Below are positions 12,322-25,900 of a stretch of DNA of 64,000 nt, one piece after another; within the stretch, counting starts at the first letter, position 1; each line of letters begins with the position of its first letter. The translations under genes and the position numbers were made by a program. The notes under the pieces were generated by a model that was not told the DNA's origin, ran no database searches, and saw nothing but the letters and a program-made list of their open reading frames with translations. The DNA comes from Hemicentrotus pulcherrimus (taxonomy: Eukaryota > Echinodermata > Echinoidea > Camarodonta > Strongylocentrotidae): positions 109,711 to 173,710 of the forward strand of contig BEXV01000033.1 in NCBI GenBank assembly GCA_003118195.1. Direction: 5' to 3'.

Positions 12322-12540
12322 CTCAATCACCATCATCACTACTGGTATAATTATTTGCCCGACATCACCCTCAATCACCATCATCACTACTGGTATAATT
12401 ATTTGCCCGACATCACCCTCTATTATCATCATCACATTACCACAACCATGATATCATAACCATCATCATCATTTTCATCCGCATCATCAACATCATCATC
12501 ATCTTCACCATATCAATACCACCACCACCATCATCATCAG
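12322..12540. repeat. 48-bp minisatellite and CAT-rich repeat
   Basis: A 48-bp unit beginning CTCAATCACCATCATCACTA occurs at 12322 and again at 12370 with no visible mismatch, followed by a partial third copy. It abuts the N gap, so more copies are likely hidden there. The following 120 bases are CATCAT/CACCAC repeats. The unit is a multiple of three and lacks stops on the - strand, which explains the apparent repetitive open frame. There is no sign that it is coding. Confidence 0.85.
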
Positions 12541-12858
12541 TATGATCAGCATCATTGTTACGACATAAAGAATATATCTAGACACAACTGAAAGTCATTT
12601 TTTCATGTAAACACATGGCTGGCAGATTTTAATTTTTTTTTCGTTAGACATAATTCTTAGCAAGCGGTTATAATATCAATACAGATACATGCAGTAAACC
12701 CCCATACAAAAAAGATTGGGTACAGGATGCAGCTTTATCAACATGGTCTTCTTTGTTCTAATATCACATGACAATGCAGTGCTAATAGTTACCTTTATAT
12801 CCAGTAGTATTACATGTATTTACAAGCTAACTCTCTTCCAAGTTAGACTTCTCACTTT

Positions 12859-12892
12859 ATCTCACTCACTCACTCACTCACTCACTCACTCT
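12859..12892 (+). repeat. (CTCA)n microsatellite
   Basis: About eight tandem CTCA/CACT units near the distal end of the possible ZFHX transcript. The apparent Ser-His-Ser-Leu-Thr peptide over it is a repeat artefact. Confidence 0.9.
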
Positions 12893-13699
12893 CTCATACA
12901 GACAAAAAACATTTGTAATAGTCTACCCAGATGATCCTTCATTAGAATGCTGGTACTACTAAACACAGAACCATTACAATTGTCTGCTGGTACAACTTTT
13001 AATTTTCAAAAACACAAGACATATTGAAGCTTACAAGATGGTTACATGAAAGGAATGGGAAGGGGTGGGGTTCTGCATTCTCAAAGTTTTGGCAATTAGC
13101 TCTGTTTTTCAGATCCTCTTTCTAAAATTTGTAAATAATCTTGCAAAAATAAAGGCATTTGGTCGCCAAGTCTCTATGTTTAGCTACTGAAAAGTTGGAT
13201 AGCAAATTAGTCTCCAAACAGAGGCAGAAGAAATAAGGTGGTTGTTGGGGAGATCTGTTACCCCAAATCACATCCAATAACTCTTCTTCTCTGGCTTTCT
13301 ACATATATCCTTTTGATGTCCAATTAGTTAAGAGTACTTTAGGAATATTATATGAGGTATCACAGTATCATGACTATCCATAGTTTGATATCCTTCTACA
13401 ACAATGAAAGCAAGAAATAATATATGGAAACCAAAATGAGAGAAAAAAAAGCCTCGTTTCTTTCTATCTACAAAACATATGAACTATACAAACCTGCTTT
13501 GTAAGCATACTAACTGGGGCATTAAATGCCTAGTGCCTTACTCTCTACAATACAAAAAATAGTCAGGAATACAAACATAATAATCAGTTAGTAGTACGTA
13601 TAAATGCGACAACAAAAATCCAATAAAATAGCATTTTAAAAAAAGGTGCTGCGTAAAACACAGAGGTGATAGTCAAAACTTGTGCATGTTTGTCTGTCT

Positions 13700-16400
13700 A
13701 ACATGTCTATGTCTTATTTACTTTTATTTCTATTTTGGCCCATTTTTGCATTTAACAACATGATAAGCAAGTCAATTAAAAAACACATTTAAGCACCGTT
13801 ATACAAGGTAAATTCAAATGATGTAAATATATATGATATGTAAATACACGCAGCAACTAGGGAAAAGTATCTCCATACAATGAATGATAAATACAATGAC
13901 TAACATACATGTAGTACAAAAATCTACAATTTACACACAAAAATAATCTGTGTAATACTTCATTTCATCTCCTATGCATTATATATCATGCGTTTACACC
14001 GATCAGCTAAAATCTAAATAATTCCTTGCATCAACATCTCTATATAATATCAACAAATTTTGTGACATGAATTTGTCCATTTCAGTATATTTCAAAGTTA
14101 TTTATGTCCGCACATGGAAACCCAAACTTCAATGGGTTCTAAAAAAGCAGAGTCTTCACAGAGTGTTCACTGAAAGAAATATCAAGTCACATTTTAACCT
14201 TAATTAAAATAAAAACTGATCAGCTTCACTTTAAAGAGCTCCATTTAAGTAAGACCCACGTCTTAAGCAGTTCTGTTTGATATATCTTTGAAATCATGAT
14301 GCAAACTTGAAGCTCTTATATTCTTTTTACTTTAAATTGTCAGCCTCTTCAGTGATTCACAAACCATTGTGATATTTCATCTTTAACATAAATGTCACAG
14401 TGGTCCAAAAATCACAAATTACCAAGATAGATTTTCATGAAATAGGACTTTCTCTCATCCCGGTCTAATACCATTTCTGGTGACATAAATCAAAATCACA
14501 TGACCATATGTCAAAGGTCGCAATCACCCCTATATCAAAGGCCAAATCTACCCATTGAAGCTTACTAATATGGAGGTCACAGATAATATAGACAGACTGA
14601 AGACAAGGCCACTTGCTGACATTACAGATATACAGAACACACACAGACTCTCTGAAAGGCTAGTCTTCTATCCACAACAAGTGTTTTTTTTCCTCAATAT
14701 TATTTCACGATAAGACCACATCTAGAATATGCAGCAGCGGCACATGAACCTTCTAGAAGACTAGCATTAGCCTTAAACCAAGGTGAAAAAGCACACTACT
14801 ATATAAAGTCATACATATATACGGTGCGTAGTAGATACTAATGTATTTCATCTTGGTCTATCTTTATCTAAATGTATACAATCATTATACTGCCTACGTA
14901 AGCAAGGTGTACAACATATATTCATGGTGCATATTGGATGATTTTAGTCTTTATATTTACAGGTTTTTGCCTCAAATCAGGCAGCATTTTATACACTTTT
15001 TTCTCAATATTCACAAGTATACAAGAGACAGTCATTCATAATGAGGTTTTTCCTTAAAACTTTGTTATAAATTTTTGTACACTAAACAGACTCTCCCATC
15101 ACTCAAAGAGAAAAATTTGGCAATGTTATTTAGATAATGTAGAAATTGAAATGAACAAATAATAATCAATACCGAAATGCCCATGATGACAACCCAGTTT
15201 ATTGTTCTATTGTTTAACTGTCCAAGATTAGAGCACTGAATACCATTATACATTTGAGCTGAAATTCATTTTTTAATTCATTAAAGTGAAACTTTACCCA
15301 CAACCCTAAAACCAAACACGTACAGGTTCCCACATAACCGTTAATCTTGTTTTCTCACAATGTCTCACTAAATCCAATATCAATCATATAAGTCATATAA
15401 GCTTCCAGTCAATTTGTTATAAAAGTAAATGAATGTTACAATTTTAATAATACAGTAGTTGGTCACAAAGAGGTATTCAAATTAAAAAGAGCAAAACTGA
15501 TGTCCTTTAAGTAGAAGTATTTTAAACAGAAAAAAAATAAACTTACACATTGACTAAGGACAAAAAAACGTTTCTCTTGAAAATATATGTATCTATCAGC
15601 CTCACTAGACAGGGAAACAAAAAGATTTCATGGTGAATAATTTGGTCATTTCATAATCTTAACATTGAAAAAATTTCAATTGGAATACTGATATATATAT
15701 AATTTCATCATCAATTTAAAAACAACCACAAACTCTATAACAACTACCCGCAGTACTAATTATATCCAAATTGAATGGCTGGTATCTGATCTACTTTACA
15801 ACACATAAACATTCATTCAGCCATTGTTCTTCAAGCTTTATGGAATACCTCTTAAAACATTAGCAGTGATAAATCTTGGCATATTCTTCTTTCTTCCTTT
15901 CTCTCTCTCTTCACTAAGAGAATAAAGTCTTGGGCTCTTCATTTGGCATTCTCTTCATCACAATCAACCCTACATATATTTTGGCATTTTTTAATCGCAT
16001 TCCTACTGATATACTAGAGGTAGATGCTCTATGTCAATAACAAGCCTTGGCAAGTCAATCTTTTCTATCCTAGATCATTTAACTATTCCTTGCCCGCCAT
16101 CTTCCAACCAGTTCACTATTTTTACAATACTTCTGAAACCTCTTTTCATTTTGGCACACATAATTTGACTTTTCATCTGTCCAATCCAAACAGATAGCAC
16201 ATACAATCTTCAGCAATGCAGATCAAGTCTTGTCTATATTCATTTGACAGACGAACAGGTAACCAAGGCAAGCACCCTCAAACGTTTTTAAAAATACATT
16301 GATCAAAATAAAAAGGAAGATTATTGGTCATATTTCATCTGAGTTTTTTGTATTTTGTTACATCATAAAACTTTTCATGAATGAAAGAAAGTTAAACAGT
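13700..16400 (-). other. Probable 3'UTR of the ZFHX gene
   Basis: AT-rich, non-coding sequence directly after the ZFHX stop codon on the - strand. Two AATAAA signals on that strand are visible, at 15203-15198 and 13728-13723, giving 3'UTRs of about 1.2 or 2.7 kb. On the same strand there is a TGTAAATA element (Pumilio-type consensus) complementary to the TATTTACA near 14953. Long 3'UTRs are usual for ZFHX transcripts. Which signal is used cannot be decided from the sequence. Confidence 0.45.
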
Positions 16401-16949
16401 CTAACTCTTGGAGTGGGAGTGTGCATTGAGATGTTTTTGATGACGTTTTTCTTTCTTTTCTAGCTTTCTAATAAGTTTGTGTTGATGTGTAGGGGTCTTG
16501 ATATGTGTCTTGACGTCTTCAGCTGTGAAGAGCGCCTCACGGGGACACAGTTGGCACAAGAATCGGTTGGACGGTAACTTCTCGACGGTTTCCTCCACAT
16601 TGACCACTTTTCCCATGTAGCATTTGGTGACCTGATGAGAGGTCACCAAGTCAACGTCTGTAAAGACACGTTCACATTTCTTACAAAGGTAACGATTTGT
16701 GGAGGAATTAGGCTGTAGAATATAATCCTTCTCTTTATGTTTGTCACCATGTTTAGACTTGTGATGGTGATGATGATGGTGGTGGTGTGAGGAGGATGAC
16801 GTGGTTGGTGTTGGCTGGGTTTGCTGCTGCTGCTGCTGCTGCTGTTGCTGCTGTTGTTGTAGCTGCTTCAGTTGCTGCTGTTGCTCTTCAGGGGTTTTTC
16901 CCATCAGGCCATGTAACTGTGCTGCAGCGAGGGGGTTGGAAGCATAGGC
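16401..16949 (-). other. zfhx: Terminal coding exon of zfhx with polyQ, polyHis and two zinc fingers
   Basis: The acceptor AG at 16951-16950 follows a T-rich stretch, and the exon starts AYASNPLAAAQLHGLMGKTP in phase 0. It encodes a glutamine tract of about 13 uninterrupted residues within a larger Q-rich stretch, a nine-histidine run after SSSS, and a Lys/His-rich segment. Two C-terminal zinc-finger-like modules follow: YLCKKCERVFTDVDLVTSHQ (Cys pair plus His/Cys) and FLCQLC...HIKTPTHQH. These match the position and spacing of the last two fingers of vertebrate ZFHX3. The short linker between them lacks glycine repeats. The protein ends HSHSKS. Confidence 0.9.
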
Positions 16950-19900
16950 CTGTTACAAAAATAATAGACATGCAAACAAACAGTCCAAAAGTGACACAAC
17001 AAAACACAACAAACTAAAAAAGGAAAGGGACTACATATCAAAGGAGGACTCTGTAGAGTAAAGACTATCAAACTAGAAGAGTAAATGCTTGGTCAACGTT
17101 ACCATGGAAACTGGAAAACTATCAGAAAAATTTAGAAATAGTAAACACTTCACTGCAAGAGGGATACCAAATGAAAATGACCAGTAAATATCTTTTAGGA
17201 TAGGGTAGTCTTGAGACACGACATAAAAACAGTAAAGGTAAGACTAAAAACAGTTTAGATAAAAACTTAGTTCGTGCACTTCTTAACTAGATCCATGTGT
17301 TTAGAAAATAACACGCCAAATGACAAACAACTCTATTTAAACTAAACATGCAAAGAAATCAAAACAATCATGCACCATGCCAACATGGACACACATAACT
17401 CAAATGAGTCAAAATATACATCAAAGTACTTTGTCTTCGTTTCTTCACACCCTTTTAAGTTCAGTTGAAAATATTCCATTCATACTATCAGTTATTCAGT
17501 TGAAAAAGTAATCAAATTATTTTGCAGCCATCCATACTTTTTATTATAACAGGGATAAAGAACATAAAGTGTGTGTTTTGTGTTTGACTGATTTCTTTCT
17601 TTCTTTCATGTTTATACCCAAGAATGTTAATGCCCTCATCATTCAAGTTGGTTATTATTTTATGGAACAATTTCCTCCCAAACCCTTTAGTGAAACTGTG
17701 GTTTAACATCAACTTACCTGTAGTATATGAGGAGGAATGGCAGCTGTAGCAGCAGCGTGTTCCTGAGCATAAAGCATCTCCAGACCGACCGGGTAAACAG
17801 GATACATCATAGGTACCTGGGAGTAGTAAGGAGACATTCCACCATAGAGGTATGACATCAAGGCAGCATCATTAGGATTGACTCCCATCTGAGCTGCAGC
17901 AGCTGCAGCCGCCGCGGAGGTGGGTACATTGGCCTGGCTGGAGGAAGGTTGTGATTCTCCTGCTTCAGACTTGATAGAGGACTTGACAGAAGAAGGTCTG
18001 GAGTCTTTGCCACTCTTACTGGATGATCCTGGAGCTGACTGTGAATGAGGAGGTGCACCTGCTGAAGCTGCTACATGCTGGAAATGAGATGCTGGTAGCT
18101 GAGGATTCAACATCTGAGCTTGCATGGCCTGAAGAGCCTGCATCTGAGCAGCAGCTACAGGATTCAGGTTTAGAGAAGCAGCAACTGAAGCGGGGGAAGG
18201 ACTGCTCAATGGCTGGCTTGAAGAACTGGGTGCTGATGACTGGCTACTCTTTCCTGGTTCAAGTTTGGGCATGAAGAGATTGGATTCTTCAGTCTCATAC
18301 TTCTCAAGTTCTTTACTAACATGAAGCTTTACATGTCTTACATGTGATTCAGTAAAGACGTGATCACGTACTGACATTGAACTGGAGTATTTCTTCTTGC
18401 AGATTTTACATTCATGGCCATCTCCAGTCGCTCCTATCATTCCAAAATGCTTGGTGACAATACTTTTACCCTTCTTGTCCTTTGCTCGAGCATTCTGGAA
18501 CCAAACTTGGACTACTCGCCTTGGAAGCCCTATTTCTTGCCCTAGGAGTTCACACTCATGGATGGTGGGAGTACGGTAGTCGTTATAACAGTGCTTCAAG
18601 ATTTTCAACTGGAGTACAGACATCTGAGTTCTGTATCTTTTAAGCCCCCTTTCCAGGTCATCAGCATTGCTGTAAGAATCCTCACTGCGATCCATTGAGC
18701 CAGCTTCTGATATAGCATCTTCCCCTGTGAGACTGCTTGTGGGAGAGAGCAGATATGAGTCCTTTGGTAACTTGTCCAAGACTATGTCAGACTGTGCAAG
18801 AGCTCCATCGCTCTCACTACCTTTATGGCTAGATATCCGTGACTGCATCTCTCTCTCATTTCGCTCCTCCCAACTCTTCACTTCATTTCTTTCATCAAAT
18901 CTCCTCTCCTCACTTCTGTCTCTTGAAACCCTTTGACTATATTCCTCAAACCGGCTGCCACGATCTCCATCCTCCGAGTAGGTGAGCTGTCGACTGTCAT
19001 CACTGTACAAGTAAGGATCACTGGCTCTGCTATCAATATGTCTGTCATCACTACCAGCACTACTTCTACCAGCCTCCATCTCCAGCGCATGCAGTGTTTC
19101 TGGACTACATGCCTGAGCAATGATGTGGTCTACCTGGGCACTGTTCTGAATCTTGTCAAAATGACGCACCTTTATATGAGCCTCTAGAGCAGACTTCACT
19201 TTGAAGGCAGCTTTACAGAAGGGACATCTCATGGACGGTTGTAAGGCTGAAAGGCGAAAGAGACCTTTGCGTTCCCTGGCCCTGGTATTCTGGAACCAGA
19301 CCTGAACAACTCGCTTCTTGAGACCGACTTCTTCGGAGATGACATCAAGCATCTTACGAGTTGGATTGCTGTCTTCTTGGTATTTGGCATACAGGATGTC
19401 AAGTTGAGCTGGTGAGATAGTGGTACGCAACCTTTTGTCTTTCTTAGGATCCGATTCAGAACTACTTTGATCAGACGACTGTCCAGCAGCTTCATCACTT
19501 GTGTCCGAGTGCTTGGACTTTGTTGGTGAACCTGCTCCACTGTTGGTGTTCAAGTAGTTCATGTATTGCTCAGTGGTGAGACCATTGAAATCATAGGGCA
19601 TGTACATCATGTTGTAAGGGACCTGCTGTGGCATGTAGCTATTCATGATCTGCATTCCCATCAAATGAACTTGCTGATGTTCTCGCCATTGTTCCAACTG
19701 TGGAAATGCCACCTTGCACTGCTCACACTTGTAATGATGTCCACTTTTAGATGGCTTCTCTCCCTCTCCTTGACTTGTCTTAGATGATGATGATGAAGAC
19801 GATGGGGACTTGTGTTCAGACTTAGTCCTGGTAGGTGTTGGTGGGGCTGGTTCAGGGGTGTGCTTTGGGGTGGTTGGTTCTGGTGATATTTTGGTAAATG

Positions 19901-22900
19901 GATCAGGACTCACAGCACTTAGATTAGGAGGAATAATTGTTGGACTGTGCTGAGAGCTTCCACTGCTTGTTGTACTCAGACTGCTGTATTTATAGCAATG
20001 TTGTTTCTGGTGCTTAATCAATTCATAGAATCTTTGGAACACCAACATGCATTTGTTACATTGGTAGTTCAAACCAGGTGTGCGTTTATATCTTCCACTC
20101 AAGCCATCTGGATCAGGATTACCTTCTGGTGCAGCCTGATTTTCAAACATCTTCCTTGCTTTTTGCCTTGCATTCTGGAACCATACCACAATAACTCTTG
20201 GACTGAGGTTCAGCATTCTAGATAGGTGGTCGAGGTCATCATCTTTAGGGTAGGCATTGCTTTCGAAAAACTCCTGTAGAACTTTAATCTGGTAGTCTGT
20301 AAACCTTGTCCTCCCTGATCGCCGCATGGATTTTGAATCACAAGAGCCAGCAGAGCTACCAGAATGATTGGTTGGGGAAATCACACACCGAGGGGCCATG
20401 GGTGAGATTGGAGAGGACAGTGGAGATGTCATGTCTGAAATGCTTGAGGTTGGAGTGTTAGGAGCTGAGGTTACAGTATGAGGTATAGCAGCATTTGGCA
20501 TTGAGATTCTCAGGTGTTTATCAGTAAGCAAATCCTCATTATGCATTATCATAGTCATATTCCGCTTTGAGTCTTCAGCGGCTTTATTCATACTTTCCTC
20601 ATTCATATCCTTGACTTCCTCCATGACTGTATCATGGTGTAATTCTGGATGCTCCTCTTGAGCTGTATCTGGACTTTTATCTTTAAGCTCCTCTGCAGCA
20701 GTTTCCATCTCAGATGTTTCCAATTTGGGCAAAGATGGTTCTGGCATGACTGAAACAATAGGACTCATAGGCTTGGGTTCCTTCATAGCAGTGGCTGGAG
20801 GTAACGTGGCCATAGCTTGTGCTGCTGCTGCTGCTGCTGCAGCGGCTGCAGCTGCACCAGGTGGTGGGGTCTGTGGAAGTGGAAGAGGAATCTCTTGCTT
20901 GTATGGTTTGACCATGGCCTGTTCTGCTAGAAATCTCATACTAGGGCTTGAAGAAGCTCTGAATGGATCCATTTCCAAATGTTCCTTCTCCATTTCTCTG
21001 GCAGTTCTTTTCTCTAACGATCCACCAGTCAGCATCTCGCTACTTTCCCTCTTCTTAGGTCTCTCAACGTCCAGCAGTGATGTTGTTGGAGGGTTGTTGA
21101 AGTTATATGGTGAGTCTTTATTCCTTTGCCTCTCTTTGAACAGAGTATTTCTGAACCAGTGCTTGATGACTTTATGTGGCAGACAAGAATTTTGAGACAT
21201 CTCAGCAATTGCTTCTTCTGATGGAGAATTGTTAATGTCAAAGTATGCCCTCAGGATTTTCAGCTGATCATCAGTGATTCTTGTACGAGCTCGTTTGGGG
21301 GACTTCTGCTGTAGGTAGTTAGGATCTAAGTAGGGTGGTAATTGCTGCATACCGGCTGGGCTGAGATTAGGCTGCTGAGGAAGGTTATGCATGTGTTGGA
21401 CACCAGATACAGCAGAAACAGAAAATGGTTGAGCAGCAGTGGGTTGAGTCCCTGAAGTACCATTTGAACTAGCAGGCTGCATGGCTTGCATCATGGCTAG
21501 TTGATACGGGCTAACAGGAAACACTTGAGGAGGTGGTGGTGGTGGTGGAGGCATAACCTCAGAGGCCGATTGATCTTGAGCTGTTAACATGTGATCACCT
21601 GAATTCATTACATGTCCATTCACAAGGGTTTCTTTTGGATCTTCTTTCTCTGATTTGATCTTTTGATCCAGCTTGGCAGGATATAATTTTTCTTCTTGCT
21701 GCTGGCTAGTTTCCTCCTCAGTCCTTGACAGCTCATCATCCTCGTCATCGTCTTCCTCATTTAATTCATCTTTAAACAACTGTGTGTACTTCTCAATCAC
21801 ATCATTTGGCAACAACTTTTTGTGAATCTCTTCCATATGAGCCTTATACACCCAGACACTAGAGAACTCCTTCTTGCATCCTTCGCAGAAGAACTTGTCC
21901 TCATATGCTATGCTAGATGGCAGTCCCATTGCAGATTCATTAAATTGTTGAACAAGATCAAAACCATAGCTTTCAAGCAACTTGCGCTGAATTGCTGACG
22001 TTCTGATCCTCCTAGCATTGGGTGCTTCAAGAGGCTTTGCAACAACACTTGTTGTGACAGTGGTGGTAGCTGGTGTGACTGAGGTACACGCTGTAGAAAG
22101 CTTCTCAGCAGTAGGGGTTGTTGCTGTACTGGTACTGGATGACGGGGCTTTTGGACAGGTCTGCTGATGCTGAACAAGTGCTTCGTGACTTGGCAGCACT
22201 GAGCCACATAAAGCACATGAATACATACTGGGTGAGAGTGGAATCTGGGCAGGATACATCATGGCAGCTGAAGGAGAGAAGCTCTGCATCAGCATCATTG
22301 ATAGAGCATCTTGAGAGAGCAATGCAGCCACGTTTGGGTCAGTATTTTGACCAGGAACACCAGACAGCTGAGCAGCAATCTGTTGCTGTAACTGAGCTTG
22401 ATGAAGTTGTTGCAGTTGTAATGCTTGCTGGAACTGAAACTGTTGGTAGTAAGCATGTTGAGCCTGTAGATGGGCCTGCTGAGCTTGTAACAACTGTTGT
22501 TGCTGTTGATGCTGTGAAGGTACCTCAGTACTAGCTGCAGGAGACTTAGGAGGTTGTGGTTGATGTGGCTTCTGTTGCTGGTGTTTCTGCTTCTGCTGTT
22601 GTTGCTGTTGGACATGACTTGGTGAAGATGTTGGAAGGATGGTTCCACCAACACCAAGAACCAATTGTTCTCCTTCATCCTTGTCTGTAGTACTAATGGA
22701 AGTCTCCTGTTTGGCAGCTCTGCTCTGATGCAAGACAGACCTCATGTGAGTGTCAAGGGTTGACTGTTGACTGTAAGCTACCTTACAGAGACTACATTTG
22801 AAGGGCTTGTTGTCTCCATGATCATTAGGAATCTCTGGCTCTATAGGCTCATTCAAACTCAGTTTCAACTTGTGGAGATGAGATACCGAGTTGTAGTGGA

Positions 22901-25900
22901 CAAGAAGAATGCTCTTTTGGGTAAAAGATTCTCGACAGACATCACATTTGTATGGCCTATTAGGGTCCATGTACTTGTCCATGGAAAATGTTTGAGCTGC
23001 CCTATCTCCTTTGCGATGAAAAACGGTTTTGTTGTGGCTACTCAGTTCACTTTGCTTGGAGAAGCCTACTCTACATCTCTGACACTTGTACTTCTTGAAA
23101 GGATCCATGAAGCTACCTTCTTCAGGTTTAGGTCCATCCATCTCCATATCATCCATATCTCCATCCCAGTCTGTTCCATCTGTTCCATTACAGCCTGAGA
23201 ATGGATCCTCAACTTTGAATAAATTTTGTTGGTCCATTTCTGGTGTTTGGTCATTTGGTCCATTGTGGAGGAGTCCAGCAATGTCACCATTTGGCATGGA
23301 GGTGAGCATCTGCAAGACATCTGCTTGGTTTAGATCTGGGTGGGTTGTCTCCAAGTGACTCTGTAGGTTTGACATAGAACGGAAGACTTTCTGACATACC
23401 ACACACTTGAGGTTGACCTGTCCGGGGTTTGCCTCTGCACTGGACACCTCAGGCTTATTGCCTGGAAGCTGATGTCGTTTAACATGAATTTCCTTGAAAT
23501 GGACTTGCAAACCAGACGCAGTCTTGAAATACTGATTGCAGCCTTTCTTCCAACACAAGAAACCTGGGCCATTGGGTGTGTCCTGTTCTTTTAAAGGACA
23601 GAATTCACTTTGATGACTGTAGAGTAGGTCAATGTTGGAGAAATTCTTATGGCAATTTTGGCACCTATAAAGGTCTACTCCATCAGCTTCACCAACTGTT
23701 GATGAAGATTGATGAGAAGATGGACGAGGAGAGGCTCTGACATCAGCTGATTCTGCCCCTTGAGAAGATGGTGGCCTTGATTCTGTTTTTGATGCAGCTT
23801 CACTTGGTTGAGTTGCAGTAGCAACAGCATTGGCAGGTGGAGCTCCATGGAATGTTGGCACATTTTCTGATGTCTCCACTGACATGACCAGCCGTTGGAT
23901 GCAGTCTCTGGATACGCTGTGGGAGTCCATGAGATGAACTTCCAAGTTGATACGGTTGGTGCAGATCTCTTGGCAGAGTGGACAGCGAAGAACAGAGGCA
24001 GGTTTCAAACTATGCTGGGACATCACATGGGCAGTGATTCGTTGTTGGTCCACACAGCTGTATTTACAATATGGACAGGAGAATATTTGTGTAGTGGTGT
24101 GACCCCTGATATCAGCTTTTCCACTTGCACTGGAGGGAGTTCCTGGTTTGCTCAAGTTTTCTGGTTGCTCGCTGCTGTTAAGAATACTGGAATTGCTAGG
24201 TTGGTCCTCGGGCATAGACTCTGCAGATGGTGGTCTTTCTTTTTTAGAGAGATCTAAAGCCCCATCTACTGATGGTTGTGTGCCTTCAGCTTCTGAGTTC
24301 TGGTCATCTTGCTTGGCTAGCTTAGCTTCATTCTTCAGATGCTGTACTGATTGGATGTGCTGCATTAAGTTGAACTTGGTCCGGGTATAAAAGCTGCATA
24401 GAGGACAGTGGAAGCGACGCGTCTCAAAGTTCATGGTGATGTTGATACTCTGCATGTGTCTGAAGAGCTTGAGACTGGTCTCGTGTCGATAGTTGTTTGG
24501 GTGGGAATGAGCACGTAGTTTGTCTATGCTGTGAGTGTAGAAGTCACAAGCATTGCATCTCACTTGGACTGGGTTACCAACATTCATGTACTTGAGTCTC
24601 CATTCATTCTGCTTGCCTCCTTCTCTAATGTGGTTGAACAGCTGGAGTTTCTGCTGATGCTTGTCTGTTTTGAGATGAAGCTGGAAGTTGGCCTTGACTT
24701 GGGTGGAATAGTTACACAGCATACACTGCTGCATATCACCAATAATAGCTCTCCATAGAGCCATGTTGGGTTCACTACGATCTCTGTGCACATGGATATG
24801 CAAATCATCCATGCTCTCTGTGTTGAAGTTGTTACAGATAGAGCACTGGTAGAGAGTAAGAGGCTCATTCTTGGCTGGATCATCTGGTGTGTTTGGATGA
24901 GGAGCAGCAGCAGCAGCTTCCTGGACATTCATACCCATAGCCATGTTGTTCATCCATGAACTGTAAGCTACTGGGTCATACTGATACTGAGCCATGAATG
25001 ATTGCATATCCATCATACTTGGTTCTTGACCATGCATCACTGGCAGCATGGAATTCTGTCCAAGCATCATGTACATGGATTCCTCAGTAGGCATCCCACC
25101 ACCAACGTTATTCTGCATCTCTCGTTGCATCTGAGACACATTCTGCTGGATGGCCATCATGTTGTGAATGTGCTTCTCACTGGTCATGTGGATGCGAAGA
25201 TTCCTTGCAACGTTTGTCTCATAGTCGCATACATCACACCTCCATGTCTGCTTATGCTTGGGTTTGGCAGCCTGAGCTAGATCATTCATCTTGTGATGCA
25301 TGAAGATGTGATCACTACCATTCTGTAACTCCTGCATGTTGTTCAGATGCTTGTCAGACTGCATATGGATGCTCAGATTGCCCTTGGTTGTTGTGGAATA
25401 ATTACAAATTTCACAACGGTAGGGTTTGTAGCCACAGGTGTAGGACTCTCCCCTGGACAGCCTGGGATGGGGTTGGTTAGACTCACAGTATACACACTTG
25501 GATTCACTCTCTGGGTGTTTCTCCTTCATGTGAGCCTCTAACGTCTGCTGGTATTTGTAGTGCCAATTACACTTGGGACATTTCAGAGTCTTGCATGAAT
25601 TCCGCGAGTGCATCATGGTCATGTGGCCTCCGAGAGAACGTGATGAACCAAGCACCATATCACATTTAGGACACTCCACACAGCCAGTGACAGATGGATC
25701 ATGATTGTGAGGGATATCATCTTCATCTTCCATGCTTGAGGAAGCCTGCTCACCTTCAACATATGCCTCCTTGATGTTATTGTTGTTGGATGGAGATCCT
25801 GATGTGTTTTCCATGTGTTCAGCCTCTTTATATTGGACATGGTTGGGTGATTTCTTAGATTGATCTACTTCATCGGTAGCAGACATTCTACGATCATTCA

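Noticed and set aside
12322..12420. 48-bp direct repeats as a CRISPR array
   Set aside because: Units are contiguous without spacers, and the genome is clearly animal.
11239..12435. Frames of 331-398 codons on both strands
   Set aside because: They consist almost entirely of N; the visible ends are minisatellite translation.
20725..21195. 156-codon + strand open frame inside zfhx
   Set aside because: Antisense shadow of the zfhx homeodomain 1 and polyAla region; its Ala-rich and Gly-rich stretches come from the opposite-strand repeats.
22118..22678. 138- and 127-codon frames over the polyQ region
   Set aside because: Shadow frames of the CAG/CAA-rich coding strand, without domains.
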